A stretch of 64,000 nt of DNA from Achatina immaculata. Its lineage: Eukaryota > Mollusca > Gastropoda > Stylommatophora > Achatinidae. A program made the position numbers and the translations under genes. The first letter of the stretch is position 1, and every line of letters begins with the position of its first letter. The stretch covers positions 31,974,530 to 32,038,529 of the forward strand of contig CM019718.1 of the NCBI GenBank assembly GCA_009760885.1. Direction: 5' to 3'. The notes under the pieces are model-generated. The model had not been told where the DNA came from. It saw nothing but the letters and a program-made list of their open reading frames with translations, and searched no databases. Positions 1 through 10,103 of this stretch are shown piece after piece.

Positions 1-95
1 TCCGAAAAAAATCCGCTCGAGGTCGAAATCGAACCAAGGACCTTCTGATCTCCAGGCTAGTGCACTAACCACTACACCACCATGGCACTTAAGTA
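1..95 (-). repeat. tRNA-derived SINE head
   Basis: On the minus strand a tRNA-like A box (GGTGTAGTGGTTAGTGCACT, about 60-80) and B box (GGTTCGATTTC, about 25-35) occur at tRNA spacing, followed by a T-rich run. The same sequence is found at 42265-42362 in the paralogous segment. Not a functional tRNA gene: no closing acceptor stem is evident. Confidence 0.7.
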
Positions 96-117
96 ATTAC
101 TATTACTGTATTATCAA

Positions 118-235
118 TTTAATTTCAGTTACATCTGTAGTATATAAGTTACACATGTGGTACAGAAGTTACAGCTGTAGTATTTAAGTTATAGGTGTAG
201 TAAAGAAGTTAAAGCTGTGGTACAGAAGTTACAAA
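118..235. repeat. 20-bp minisatellite, about 6 units
   Basis: Units of the type AAGTTACAGCTGTGGTACAG with substitutions. Same repeat as the roughly 30-unit array at 42395-42985 in the paralogous copy. Confidence 0.8.
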
Positions 236-239
236 TGTG

Positions 240-780
240 TGGGTCTCAACTTTGTTTTGTATCGCGTGCATCCTTTTTTTTTAACCATAATCCGAAATAT
301 CACACCCCACCCTCCTCTCCCCCACAACTTCCAAAATTGTCTAACTCAAAAGGTGCACACCATTAATATGGACATTTTCTAATAGATTAATTCTATCACT
401 GCCCTGTCCAAATCTTCACCCCCCCCCCCCACACACACACACACAGACACTATTAGGAATTCCCTCACTGTAGGCTGTTTTGTTGTTGGTTTGTTAACTT
501 CCTGGAGCTATAAACCTTGCGATGTCTCAGGGATTGGCTATGAAAGTGCCAGAGACCACGTCGGATGTGTGAGCTACAGTATCTTGCTACAAGTCCTCAA
601 GTCTGGGCCAATGTGGCAATCTCTGCAATGTTGGTCCAGCTGAAGGCTAGGAAAAGGGTGTTGTTGGGTTTATCACGAGAAACAGAGGATAGCGTCTTGA
701 TCAGTTCTGGTTGTCCATGACAGGAGACTTGTAGTTCCTCTAGCGGAGTCGTCTTGGTTCTCACATAGCAGCAGTAGTAT
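240..780. other. Intron-like single-copy stretch with C/CA run
   Basis: Lies in the first intron of the putative paralogue. Holds a (C)n(CA)n run at about 420-446 and otherwise plain sequence closely matched at 43010-43540. No coding signal seen. Confidence 0.5.
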
Positions 781-1260
781 TAAGACTAATAACAATAGTA
801 ATAGTAGTAGTAGTAGTAGCAGTAGTAGTAGTAGTAGTAATAGTAGTAGTAGTGGTAATAGTAGTATAGTAGTAGTAGTAGTAATAGTGGTAGTGGTAGT
901 AGTAGTAGTAATAGTAGTAGTAGTAGTGGTAATAGTAATAGTATAGTGGTAATAGTAGTAGTGGTAGTGGTAGTAGTAGTAATAGTAGTAGTAGTAGTAG
1001 TGGTAACAGTAGTAGTAGTAGTAGTAGTAGTAGTTGTTGTTGTTGTTGTTGTAGCAGTAGTAGTAGTTGTGGTGGTAACAATAATAGTAATAAATATGGT
1101 GTTAGTAATAGATTAGTAGTAGGAGTACTAATAGTAGTTGTAATAATAGTGTTCATAATAGCATGAATAACAATAATAACTAGTATTATACGTGGTAGAA
1201 ATAACAATAGTAGTGGTAGTAATAATAATTATAGTAGTAGTAGCAGCAGCAGTTGTAGCA
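781..1260. repeat. Imperfect (AGT)n trinucleotide array
   Basis: Long run of AGT/AAT/GTT triplets, densest at 781-1060. It yields a long minus-strand open frame of Leu/Tyr/Thr runs that I regard as an artefact. Matches the shorter array at 43545-43960. Confidence 0.9.
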
Positions 1261-1348
1261 AAAGTATTAACAGTAATTATTGTCACTCTAGCTTCTTCTT
1301 CTTCTTCTTCAATCTCCCTGGAACTTGGAGCTTGTGTTCTTTACCGAG

Positions 1349-1351
<3 letters not shown>

Positions 1352-1394
<43 letters not shown>

Positions 1395-1662
1395 TTAAGT
1401 GCCCAGGGCACATGGGGCTTCCGCAAGGGGTTTCCACAAATGCCTGTCCTTCGTCTTTTTTTTTTTTTTTTGCTCTTGCCCAGGTGAGCCATCTATTGCT
1501 CAACATCCTTTCTGTTGTTCTTCTCCGTGTCTCTTTTGGTCTACCCTTACTTCTGCTCCCCTGTGGTGTCCATCTTAGCGCTATTTTTGGTAGTGAGTTG
1601 TCAGTCATTCGGAGCACATGTCCCAACCATCGCCAACGTCTTTCCTCAATAATTGTTGTCAA
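1352..1662 (-). mobile_element. 5'-truncated LINE 3' end with (GA)n tail
   Basis: On the minus strand encodes the C-terminal piece RRWRWLGHVLRMTDNSLPKI seen also in the LINE at 54487-55268, and ends in a (GA)n tail (the TC run at 1352-1390). Flanked by an 11-bp target-site duplication TTACCGAGTAT at 1341-1351 and 1663-1673. The paralogous segment has the empty site near 44037-44047. An internal poly-T (1457-1471) and frameshift mark it as dead. Confidence 0.9.
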
Positions 1663-1865
1663 TTACCGAGTATGCGATGAGGATATTCAAACATAGCATC
1701 GTGTTGGCTTGGGAGAAGGTCGTGGCGACTATTGTTTTCAGTCTCTCCATGGAGGTAAGCGTTCCAACGCTTCCTTGGCAGACTTTTAGGGTCGGTCCCT
1801 GACTATTAACCAAGCTGGGGCTGTTACTGGGGTTGCAAAAGGAGATGTGAGACAGGTCTTAGTAG

Positions 1866-1985
1866 GCTACGGTTCGCTAACTCTGATGCTAGCTTGTCAG
1901 CTATGGTCCGTTAACCCTGACGCTAGCTTGTCAGCTATGGTCCGTTAACCCTGACGCTAGCTTGTCAGCTATGGGTCGCTGACGT
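1866..1985. repeat. 34-bp minisatellite, about 3.5 units
   Basis: Units beginning GCTATGGTCCGTTAACCCTG and ending GCTAGCTTGTCA. Equivalent array at about 44257-44360. Confidence 0.85.
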
Positions 1986-2139
1986 CATATTAGATAGCGT
2001 CTTCACTCCCTTGTTACTCTGGCACAGACAGTATGGCGCTATATTTGGTACGATATTTACAGCCGCATGAACATAGCAAGCAAAATAAAGATAAGAAAGT
2101 TAAAGATAAGGGAAAAATGAGGGGTAAAATAAACGTTAC

Positions 2140-2253
2140 CGTCAGCATGGTCCACCCAGAACAGATCCGGAGTAAGTTCACAAGAACAATGATCATAAAC
2201 TGAGAACGACTTAGACCTCCTAGGTCCACGATAAGATCTTCCAGGTTCCTCAT
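2140..2253 (-). CDS. Exon 1 of a tandem SLC22 paralogue (rest off window)
   Basis: A 114-bp exon, 38 codons, same length, phase and gtaacg donor as the exon at 44525-44638. The protein starts MRNLEDLIVDLGGLSRSQFM and differs from the other copy at three visible residues (K9V, I11L, G15S). Its intron and upstream flank also match those at 42-45.8 kb. No further exon is visible down to position 1, so the rest of this gene, if it is a gene, continues left of the window. It could instead be an orphan duplicated first exon. Confidence 0.7.
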
Positions 2254-2566
2254 GTTTGTCCGGGACGTGCCGAATCGAACTGTTCTTTTCTCAGTGGAGG
2301 TTTCTATGGGCTGCTTTATGACGGTTAAAGTGAGTTAATAATGAGATGTTTATAATAGGATTAAATCGTTTTCTGAATTAGAGAAGTGACTGACAATGGG
2401 TTAAAAATCTGTTATTGTAATAAGTACGTATTTAAGATTGTATTTAAAAGAAAGGATTATGTTAGCACAAGGCGGAAAGAAGGGTGAAATAGATCATGCA
2501 ACATTAGCCATATTGTTGATCGGTTACAGAGACGTGACTTCACCGCGAACAAAGCGAAAAAATATA

Positions 2567-4392
2567 ACGAAACGAATTAACGACTAAAGATAAGTTCAAA
2601 GCTTAAGACAGAATGGAGTGTTACAGTTATAAAGGATAACATGTTGTATCGGAGTTATAAATGCATAAATACGTCTAGTTCAAAATGAAAAGCAAATCGA
2701 AAATGATTCAAAATCACAAAACACATTAACTAGCCACAGTTTGATGATTATGTTTTGCAAGCCAGAAATCATCTGTTATATTCCTAAGCTAAGCATGACG
2801 GATGGGGTGTGTCAGCAAGGTACAGAATGTGGAAAACTATTTTAATATCTTTTATTTATGCCGTATCATGAACTATTATGTTCAGGGCATGTTGTATTCT
2901 GTTTTGATTTCTTAAGCTGATCTTTTTTTTTAATGGGGTGGGGGGGTGGGGGCATATGGACAGTTTCTGTATATTTTCTGTACTTTCTTAAAAAAACACA
3001 AAAGATGTGTATGTGTGAAACAAATACTGAAGCAACCTTCCATCTTGTGGTCATTATTTGTCGACTGTAGATTTTTTAAAACATTTTTGTGATTTGACTG
3101 CATTAGCGGAATCGATAACGACATCTATTCTTGCTGTTGTCTTCCTTCTATAGTTAAGGATTCTCTTTGGTGCTAAGGAATTCCTGCTCCTATGATGAGA
3201 TCTTCCTTCCATAAGAGGAGGTCAGAGCTTCAGTGGACTCGTCCAGATTGCAAGGATATTGAACATTTAACATTCGGTCTTTACCATCTCTAGAACTATA
3301 GGCAGTGGCTTGCAGAAGAGATTCCAGGAAGAATATAATAGTACTAAGAATATCTGGGTGGGGTATAACATTGTAAAGATGTGAATTATCTATCATTGAT
3401 GGCACCATTATAATATTGAAGATTGTGAATCATATATTTTTTACTAAAAGAAGATGTTCTTTGTTTATATCGTCTTTATTGTCTCACACATCCAGATTTC
3501 TGTTGTTTAGATTAGCTTTAACAAACATTACACTTCACAAATCAGAGGAGTGCAAATCCGATGAAATGTTCTCTACAGAATTCTTTTATTTTAACAAATA
3601 AGATATTCGACTTAGAATTCACAGCATCCTTTGTACTAAGATGCAATATGACATAATCTTCGTTAGTTTCGTCGTTGAAGCACATCAGTATCAAACTATA
3701 ATACTCTACATGCAGCATTTCTCAATGTTCTCCTATTTCACAATATTCTACACATTTGATAAGAGGAGAATTCTACACTCTGTACTATATTCCATCTGCA
3801 ACACGTGGTCAATCAGTTACACGACTAAATCACTGTACTCGAAGTTTCAAAGTCATAAATATTCATATCACTTGAATCACTTGAAACACAGATTCAGTCT
3901 GTCCTAAAACTACTTCTGCAAGACTGCTTTTCCTGAGTATCTATTGCTCTAATTGTCCATCTATTCCAACTGTCGTTACCTACGTCTTCTTTCTCTCTCG
4001 TGTCTTCTCTGGTGTCTGCTCTCCTTCTGCTGTTCTTATCTGATTGTCTGTCCTTCTCTCTTCGGGCTCCCTCCTCTGTCTCTTCTCCTTCGTCGTTCTT
4101 CCCTATTTGGTTCCCCTTCTTTCTTCGTTCTTTCCCCTACTACTTGGTTCATCCTCTTCTTCTTCGTTCTGTCCCTCTTACTTCTCCGTTCACCCTTTTA
4201 TCTTCAAGTGTAGCTTGATGGATTAACCAATAAGTATTTTGGCTCCACTCTTCAGATGTTCACTGGTTTACATGAGCGTTCTGATTGTCCGTCATTCAAA
4301 CTGCCCCGTGACTTATATGTCGTAAGTCACTTGTCCAATAGCCCACGCCTCTAAATATTTAATTGGTCAGCTGGCCGAGGTGGTCATTTCAC
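2567..4392. repeat. Tandem duplication, unit 1 (about 1.83 kb)
   Basis: Nearly identical to 4393-6232, offset 1841 bp over most of its length. The left half also matches 45000-45840, so it is the upstream flank of SLC22 exon 1 that was doubled here. Small open frames recur identically in both units but show no known motif; I do not call them genes. Confidence 0.93.
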
Positions 4393-6232
4393 GAAACGAA
4401 CTAACGACTAACTATAAGTTCAAAGCTTAAGACAGAATGGAGTGTTACAATTATAAAGGATAACATGCTGTATCAGAGTTATAAATGCATACATATGTCT
4501 AGTTCAAAATGAAAAGCACATCGAAAATGATTCAAAATCACAAAACACATTAACTAGCCACAGTTTGATGATTATGTTTTGCAAGCCAGAAATCATCTGT
4601 TATATTCCTAAGCTAAGCATGACGGAGGGGGTGTGTCAGCAAGGTACAGAATGTGGAAAACTATTTTAATATCTTTTTTTTATGCTGTATCATGAACTAT
4701 TATGTTCAGGGCATGTTGTATTCTGTTTTGATTGTTCTTAAGCTGATCTTTTAATTTAAAGGGGGGAGGGGGGTGTGTGTGTGGGTGGTGGGGGCATATG
4801 GACAGTTTCTGTATATTTTCTGTACTTTCTTAAAAAACACAAAAGATGTGTATATGTGAAACAAATATTGAAGCAACCTTCCATCTTGTGGTCACTATTT
4901 GTCGACTGTAGATTTTTTAAAACATTTTTGTGATTTGACTGCATTAGCGGAATCGATAACGACATCTATTCTTGCTGTTGTCTTCCTTCTATAGTTAAGG
5001 ATTCTCTTTGGTGCTAAGGAATTCCTGCTCCTATGATGAGATCTTCCTTCCATAAGAGGAGGTCAGAGCTTCAGTGGACTCGTCCAGATTGCAAGGATAT
5101 TGAACATTTAACATTCGGTCTTTACCATCTCTAGAACTATAGGCAGTGGCTTGCAGAAGAGATTCCAGGAAGAATATAATAGTACTAAGAATATCTGGGT
5201 GGGGTATAACATTGTAAAGATGTGAATTATCTATCATTGATGGCACCATTATAATATTGAAGATTGTGAATCATATATTTTTTACTAAAAGAAGATGTTC
5301 TTTGTTTATATCGTCTTTATTGTCTCACACATCCAGATTTCTGTTGTTTAGATTAGCTTTAACAAACATTACACTTCACAAATCAGAGGAGTGCAAATCC
5401 GATGAAATGTTCTCTACAGAATTCTTTTATTTTAACAAATAAGATATTCGACTTAGAATTCACAGCATCCTTTGTACTAAGATGCAATATGACATAATCT
5501 TCGTTAGTTTCGTCGTTGAAGCACATCAGTATCAAACTATAATACTCTACATGCAGCATTTCTCAATGTTCTCCTATTTCACAATATTCTACACATTTGA
5601 TAAGAGGAGAATTCTACACTCTGTACTATATTCCATCTGCAACACGTGGTCAATCAGTTACACGACTAAATCACTGTACTCGAAGTTTCAAAGTCATAAA
5701 TATTCATATCACTTGAATCACTTGAAACACAGATTCAGTCTGTCCTAAAACTACTTCTGCAAGACTGCTTTTCCTGAGTATCTATTGCTCTAATTGTCCA
5801 TCTATTCCAACTGTCGTTACCTACGTCTTCTTTCTCTCTCACTCGTGTCTTTTCTAGTGTCTGTTCTCCTTCTGCTGTTCTCATCTGATTGTCTGTCCTT
5901 CTCTGTTCGGGCTCCCTCCTCTGTCTCTTCTTCTTCGTCGTTCTTCCCTACTTGGTTCCTCTTCTTTCTTTGTTCGTTCCCCTACTACTTGGTTCATCCT
6001 CTTTCTTCTTCGTTCTGTCCCCTCTTACTTCTCCGTTCACCCTTTTATCTTCAAGTGTAGCTTGATGGATTAACCAATAAGTATTTTGGCTCCACCCTTC
6101 AGATGTCCACTGGTTTCCATGAGCGTTCTGATTGTCCGTCATTCAAACTGCCCCGTGACTTATGTGTCGTAAGTCAATTGTCCAATAGCCCACGCCTCTA
6201 AATATTTAATTGGTCAAGTGGCCGAGTTGGTC
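4393..6232. repeat. Tandem duplication, unit 2 (about 1.84 kb)
   Basis: Second unit, differing from unit 1 by few substitutions and small indels, for instance near 4750-4800 and 5840-6000. High identity indicates a recent event. Confidence 0.93.
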
Positions 6233-6690
6233 ACTTCTTTATTTAAAAACCGTATGCAATCGCATCACAACGCGTGTCAAGTGTCAACTCCGTCTATACA
6301 ATTGTTATTTACGTAAGTCACTATCTTGCTATTTCCTGTCGGATGTTTTATTGTGTCCTCGCTTTTCCTTGTGTCTGCCTTTTCTATTTGTCTTTTCTAT
6401 TGTGTTTACTCACTGCTTTGTTATCACTGGACCATTCTACTTTCTGGCGTTCTTCATTTGTCTTTCCTACATGTCAGCGTCCTGAGTCTCGTCTTTTTCT
6501 ATTCACTGTTTCCACTGTTTACTTTTGTCCGCGTCTTATTCTAGTGTCATGGAAGTTCTATACCTTTCTCTTCCTTTCCTCTCCATTTTTCTCTGTCGCT
6601 ATTCGATCTTACTGTTTTCTTTACTGCATATTTTCATAATCATATTCATTAATAATAATAATAACAACACTATCCGTTACTTACAAGGCT
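6233..6690. other. Pyrimidine-rich unannotated stretch
   Basis: T/C-rich sequence ending in a short (AAT/AAC)n run at about 6645-6668. Several overlapping short open frames result from base bias. Nothing recognisable. Confidence 0.4.
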
Positions 6691-6694
6691 ATGC

Positions 6695-7309
6695 TACAGG
6701 GGGAGTATGTTATGAGTCTGCGTGGGTGGGGGAGTATGTTATGAGTCTGCGTGGGTGGGTGGGGTGAGTATGTTATGAGTCTGAGTGGGTGGGTGGGGGG
6801 AGTATGTTATGAGTCCTCGTGGGTGGGTGGGGGAGTATGTTATGAGTCTGCGTGGGTGGGGGAGTATTTATGAGTCTGCGTGGGTGGGTGAGGGAGTATG
6901 TTATGAGTCTGCTTGGGTGGGGGAGTATTTATGAGTCTGCGTAGGTGGGTGGAGGAGTATGTTATGAGTCTGCGTGGGTGTGGGAGTATGTTATGAGTCT
7001 GCGTGGGTGAGTATGTTATGAGTCTGCGTGGGTGGGGGAGTATGTTATGAATCTGCGTGGGTGGGTAGGGGAGTATGTTATGAGTCTGCGTGGGTGAGTA
7101 TGTTATGAGTCTGCGTGGGTGAGTATGTTATGAGTCTGCGTGGGTGGGTGGGTGGGGGAGTATGTTATGAGTCTGCGTGGGAGGGGGAGTATGTTATGAG
7201 TCTGCGTGGTTGGGGGAGTATGTTATGAGTCTGCGTGGGTGGGGGAGTATGTTATGAGTCTGCTTGGGTGGGTGGGGGAGTATGTTATGAGTCTGCGTGG
7301 GTGGGGAGT
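6695..7309. repeat. 30-bp minisatellite, left half
   Basis: Units of GAGTATGTTATGAGTCTGCG followed by a G/T-rich run (TGGGTGGGTGGG) of variable length. The array continues at 8774-9275 after an insertion. The G-run part could form G-quadruplexes on the plus strand (inference). Confidence 0.93.
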
Positions 7310-8773
7310 CTTCTTTTTCTTCTTCTTCTTCTTCGTTCACTTCTACCACCAAAAAACGCACTGTGAACCTACTGAATTCACGCCTGTGGTCCTCGTTAGG
7401 TCCCGTGGTCCTCTGTGTGGTCCAAAATAGACCACACGAGATCCACGAAAGGATCACAAGGGGTTCAGAGTATCACAGTGCTTTAGCCTGTATTCTTGGT
7501 GGGTCTCGGAAGCGGGATTTCGTGACACCGTGGTTTTCATTGCATCAGTTTAGTCTAGGGTTGGACTTTCTCACCGGAAGACCTCGACGTGTTTAGAATA
7601 TCAGTGCATCCCTGCTGGGTGAGAGGCGGTAGCCCACCCAGGCCAGAGTTGGACTTTCTCACCGGAAAACCTCGACGTGTTTTGAGATACCCGTGTATCA
7701 CCGCCGGGTGAGAGGTGGTTGCCCATCCAGTCCAGGGTTGGACTTCTCACCGGAAAACCTCAGCGTGATTAGGATACGCAAACATCCCCGCCGGGTGAGA
7801 GGTGGTTGCCTATCTAGACTTCCCTGGTCCAGTGTCTCCGACTTCAGCATTTTGCGGTCGTGGCCGCTACCTTTCCTAGTTGTGACCAGGACGGAGCTTT
7901 TGTCCAGGACGACGAATCCTCGCCACTAGTGACTTCTACCCCTGGGTTGAGCCGGTTTAGGCATTCCCAGTATGGGCGTGTTTGGGACGGGACATGCATA
8001 GCCTTCAAGATTCACACCTGGTATGAGCCGGTTTAGGCAAAATTCACCAGTATGGGTGTTTATCAGGCGTTACCGACCTCTAGAGCGGAGGTGGCATGAC
8101 ATGCATAGCCATCGAGTTCTACCCCTGGTGTGTGCCGGTTTAGGTATGTTTCACCAGTGTAGGCGTATTTCGGACTTGGGAAGCCTCTAGAGCAGAGGTG
8201 CCGTGGTATAGCTCTCGTAGCGATACTACTGGACATACCAGTTAAACTTCACTTTCCACCACCTTTTCCCATCTGCGCCGCACAGCAACCTTTATTTCTT
8301 TTCCGCATTTACTTCCTTAACCGGGAGGAGCTTCACTCCACGCGCGGCATATGAAGTGTCTCGCCAGCAGTGTCTTAACCTCTGGGACAAGCCGGTTCAT
8401 GCATTTCACCCGATATGACTGCACTCAGAACGTGGCCGACCTCCAGACCAGAGGTACCGTGATTTGACTGTTTGCTTCGCTTTATCCTTTCTACCACCTT
8501 TTCCGCAGTGATGCTGCGCGGCAACCTCATTTGCAAATTTCTTCACTGGCCGGGAGGAGCACCGCTCCACGCAGGGCAGCTGAAGATCTCGCCAACAGCG
8601 GCAGATGAGCTACCAAACGTGCCACTCATCTACCCTAAGTAACTGGTTTTCAGGCGCCAGATATTCGCCCTCGCCCCTTCTCCTGTCAGTTTAAACAGTT
8701 CTGCCATGGGAAGGCCAGGAGCTGGACTTGACTGCCAGAGGCTGTTTGTGGCGCGTTTGCAGTCCTTAGAACC
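7310..8773 (-). mobile_element. 1464-bp ORF-less retroelement-like insert with (GAA)n tail
   Basis: GC-richer than its surroundings and placed inside the 30-bp minisatellite. GGGTGGGGAGT occurs at both edges (7299-7309 and 8774-8784), consistent with a target-site duplication. On the minus strand it ends in GTGAACGAAGAAGAAG, nearly the same tail as the I-like LINE copies at 32465 and 41091 (GCGAACGAAGAAGAAG). It holds three tandem blocks of about 88 bp (7556-7800) and several copies of a GAGCCGGTTTAGGCA-type motif (about 7950-8400). No coding frame. Possibly a LINE 5' UTR joined to its tail, or a large non-autonomous element. Confidence 0.65.
7556..7805. repeat. Three internal blocks of about 88 bp
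   Basis: Each block carries TTGGACTTTCTCACCGGAAA, then a CTCAGCGTG or CTCGACGTG element and a GCCGGGTGAGAGGTGGTTGC element. Part of the 7310-8773 insert; such tandem blocks are common in retroelement 5' UTRs (family knowledge). Confidence 0.75.
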
Positions 8774-9275
8774 GGGTGGGGAGTATGTTATGAGTCTGCG
8801 TGGGTGGGGGAGTATGTTATAAGTCTGCGTGGGTGGGTGGGGGAGTATGTTATGAGTCTCCGTGGGTGGGTGGGGGAGTATGTTATGAGTCTGAGTGGGT
8901 GGGTGGGGTGAGTATGTTATGAGTCTGTGTGGGTGAGTATGTTATGAGTCTGCGTGGGTGGGGAGTATGTTATGAGTCTGCGTGGGTGGGTGAGGGAGTA
9001 TGTTATGAGTCTGCGTGGGTGGGGAGTATGTTATGAGTCTGCGTGGGTGGGTGAGGGAGTATGTTATGAGTCTGCGTGGGTAGGGGAGTATGTTATGAGT
9101 CTGCGTGGGTGGGGGAGTATGTTATGAGTCTGCGTGGGTGGGGGAGTATGTTATGAGTTTGCGTGGGTGGGTGGGGGAGTATGTTATGAGTCTGCGTGGG
9201 TGGGGGAGTATGTTATGAGTTTGCGTGGGTGGGTGGAGGAGTATGTTATGAGTCTGCGTGGGTGGGGGAGTATGC
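8774..9275. repeat. 30-bp minisatellite, right half
   Basis: Same units as 6695-7309, interrupted by the 7310-8773 insert. Confidence 0.93.
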
Positions 9276-9279
9276 CAGC

Positions 9280-10101
9280 TATTCAATCGATATTGTTTTT
9301 TTTTCGCGCAAAGTGCAATAGATATTACGAATTTTTAAAACTTCCAAGGCAGAAGTGCTGTATTGTTATTATACTCTTGTTAATATAATATTATTGTCAT
9401 TTCTCTTATTTGATATAATCTTTATATTGTTGTTCTTGTTCATGATTAGTTCTTGCACACGGTCACAGCGAAGGGCAGACTTAGAGACTATGACATCCGA
9501 GTTGTATGTTTATCACAATTAGGAAACAACAAGGCTTTCGTACAGTGAAGCAAGAGAGCACAGTAAAGAGAGCACAGTAAAGAGAGCACAGTAAAGAGAG
9601 CACAGTATTTTGTGGTTAGACCTTGAGAAAATAAAAAAAAAACACTTTTAGACATCAGAGAAAGAAAAATGGCGATCTGGCTGAGAGAGGTTCTTCTTAA
9701 AACGCTTCTTACTTTTCACATACATTTATTTAACGACCTTCCCCGGAGTTGACCAGGTCGTAAACTGACCGACTACTGATTAACTGCCCTTAGTCCTAAC
9801 AACAGTTTCCTGGCCGTGTACCAGCGTAGTCAGATGAAGGTCATTGTTGTAAACGTTTTTTTGTTCACGACCAAACGACATCAGAGGGTCTTTGTTCACC
9901 ATTATGATTGCTGACATAATGTTAAAACCGAAATGTCACAGCTGTGTGCTCGTTAATTAATAAAGTTGTTAAGTAGTTTGTACACTTTGCTAAAACAGCT
10001 TTACTGCATTGGCTTCGTGTATAATTACATACGTAGTTTTAGATATTTATTGTTGCATACTTATTTTTATATACGTATAGTTACATACGTAGTTTTATAT
10101 A
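9280..10101. other. Unannotated stretch with short 14-bp repeat
   Basis: AT-rich. Contains four copies of GAGAGCACAGTAAA at about 9553-9606. No coding or RNA signal seen. Confidence 0.4.
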
Positions 10102-10103
10102 TA

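Larger units (their letters stand above)
1..3330. repeat. Segmental duplication, copy A (matches 42265-45840)
   Basis: Long near-colinear match to 42265-45840: SINE head, 20-bp array, C-rich stretch, trinucleotide array, 34-bp array, SLC22 exon 1, and upstream flank. The copies differ by array length, small indels and the LINE insertion at 1352-1662. The duplicate runs to the left edge. Confidence 0.85.

Noticed and set aside
761..1207. 148-codon minus-strand open frame rich in Leu, Tyr and Thr runs
   Set aside because: It is the translation of the imperfect (AGT)n array; the counterpart at 43438-43980 gives another low-complexity frame. No protein signal.
3190..3907. Small frames repeated exactly in both 1.84-kb units (3190-3408, 3416-3601, 3641-3907 and their copies)
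   Set aside because: Identity reflects recent DNA duplication rather than selection; no motif, no splice context, and the third related copy at 45.0-45.8 kb does not keep them.
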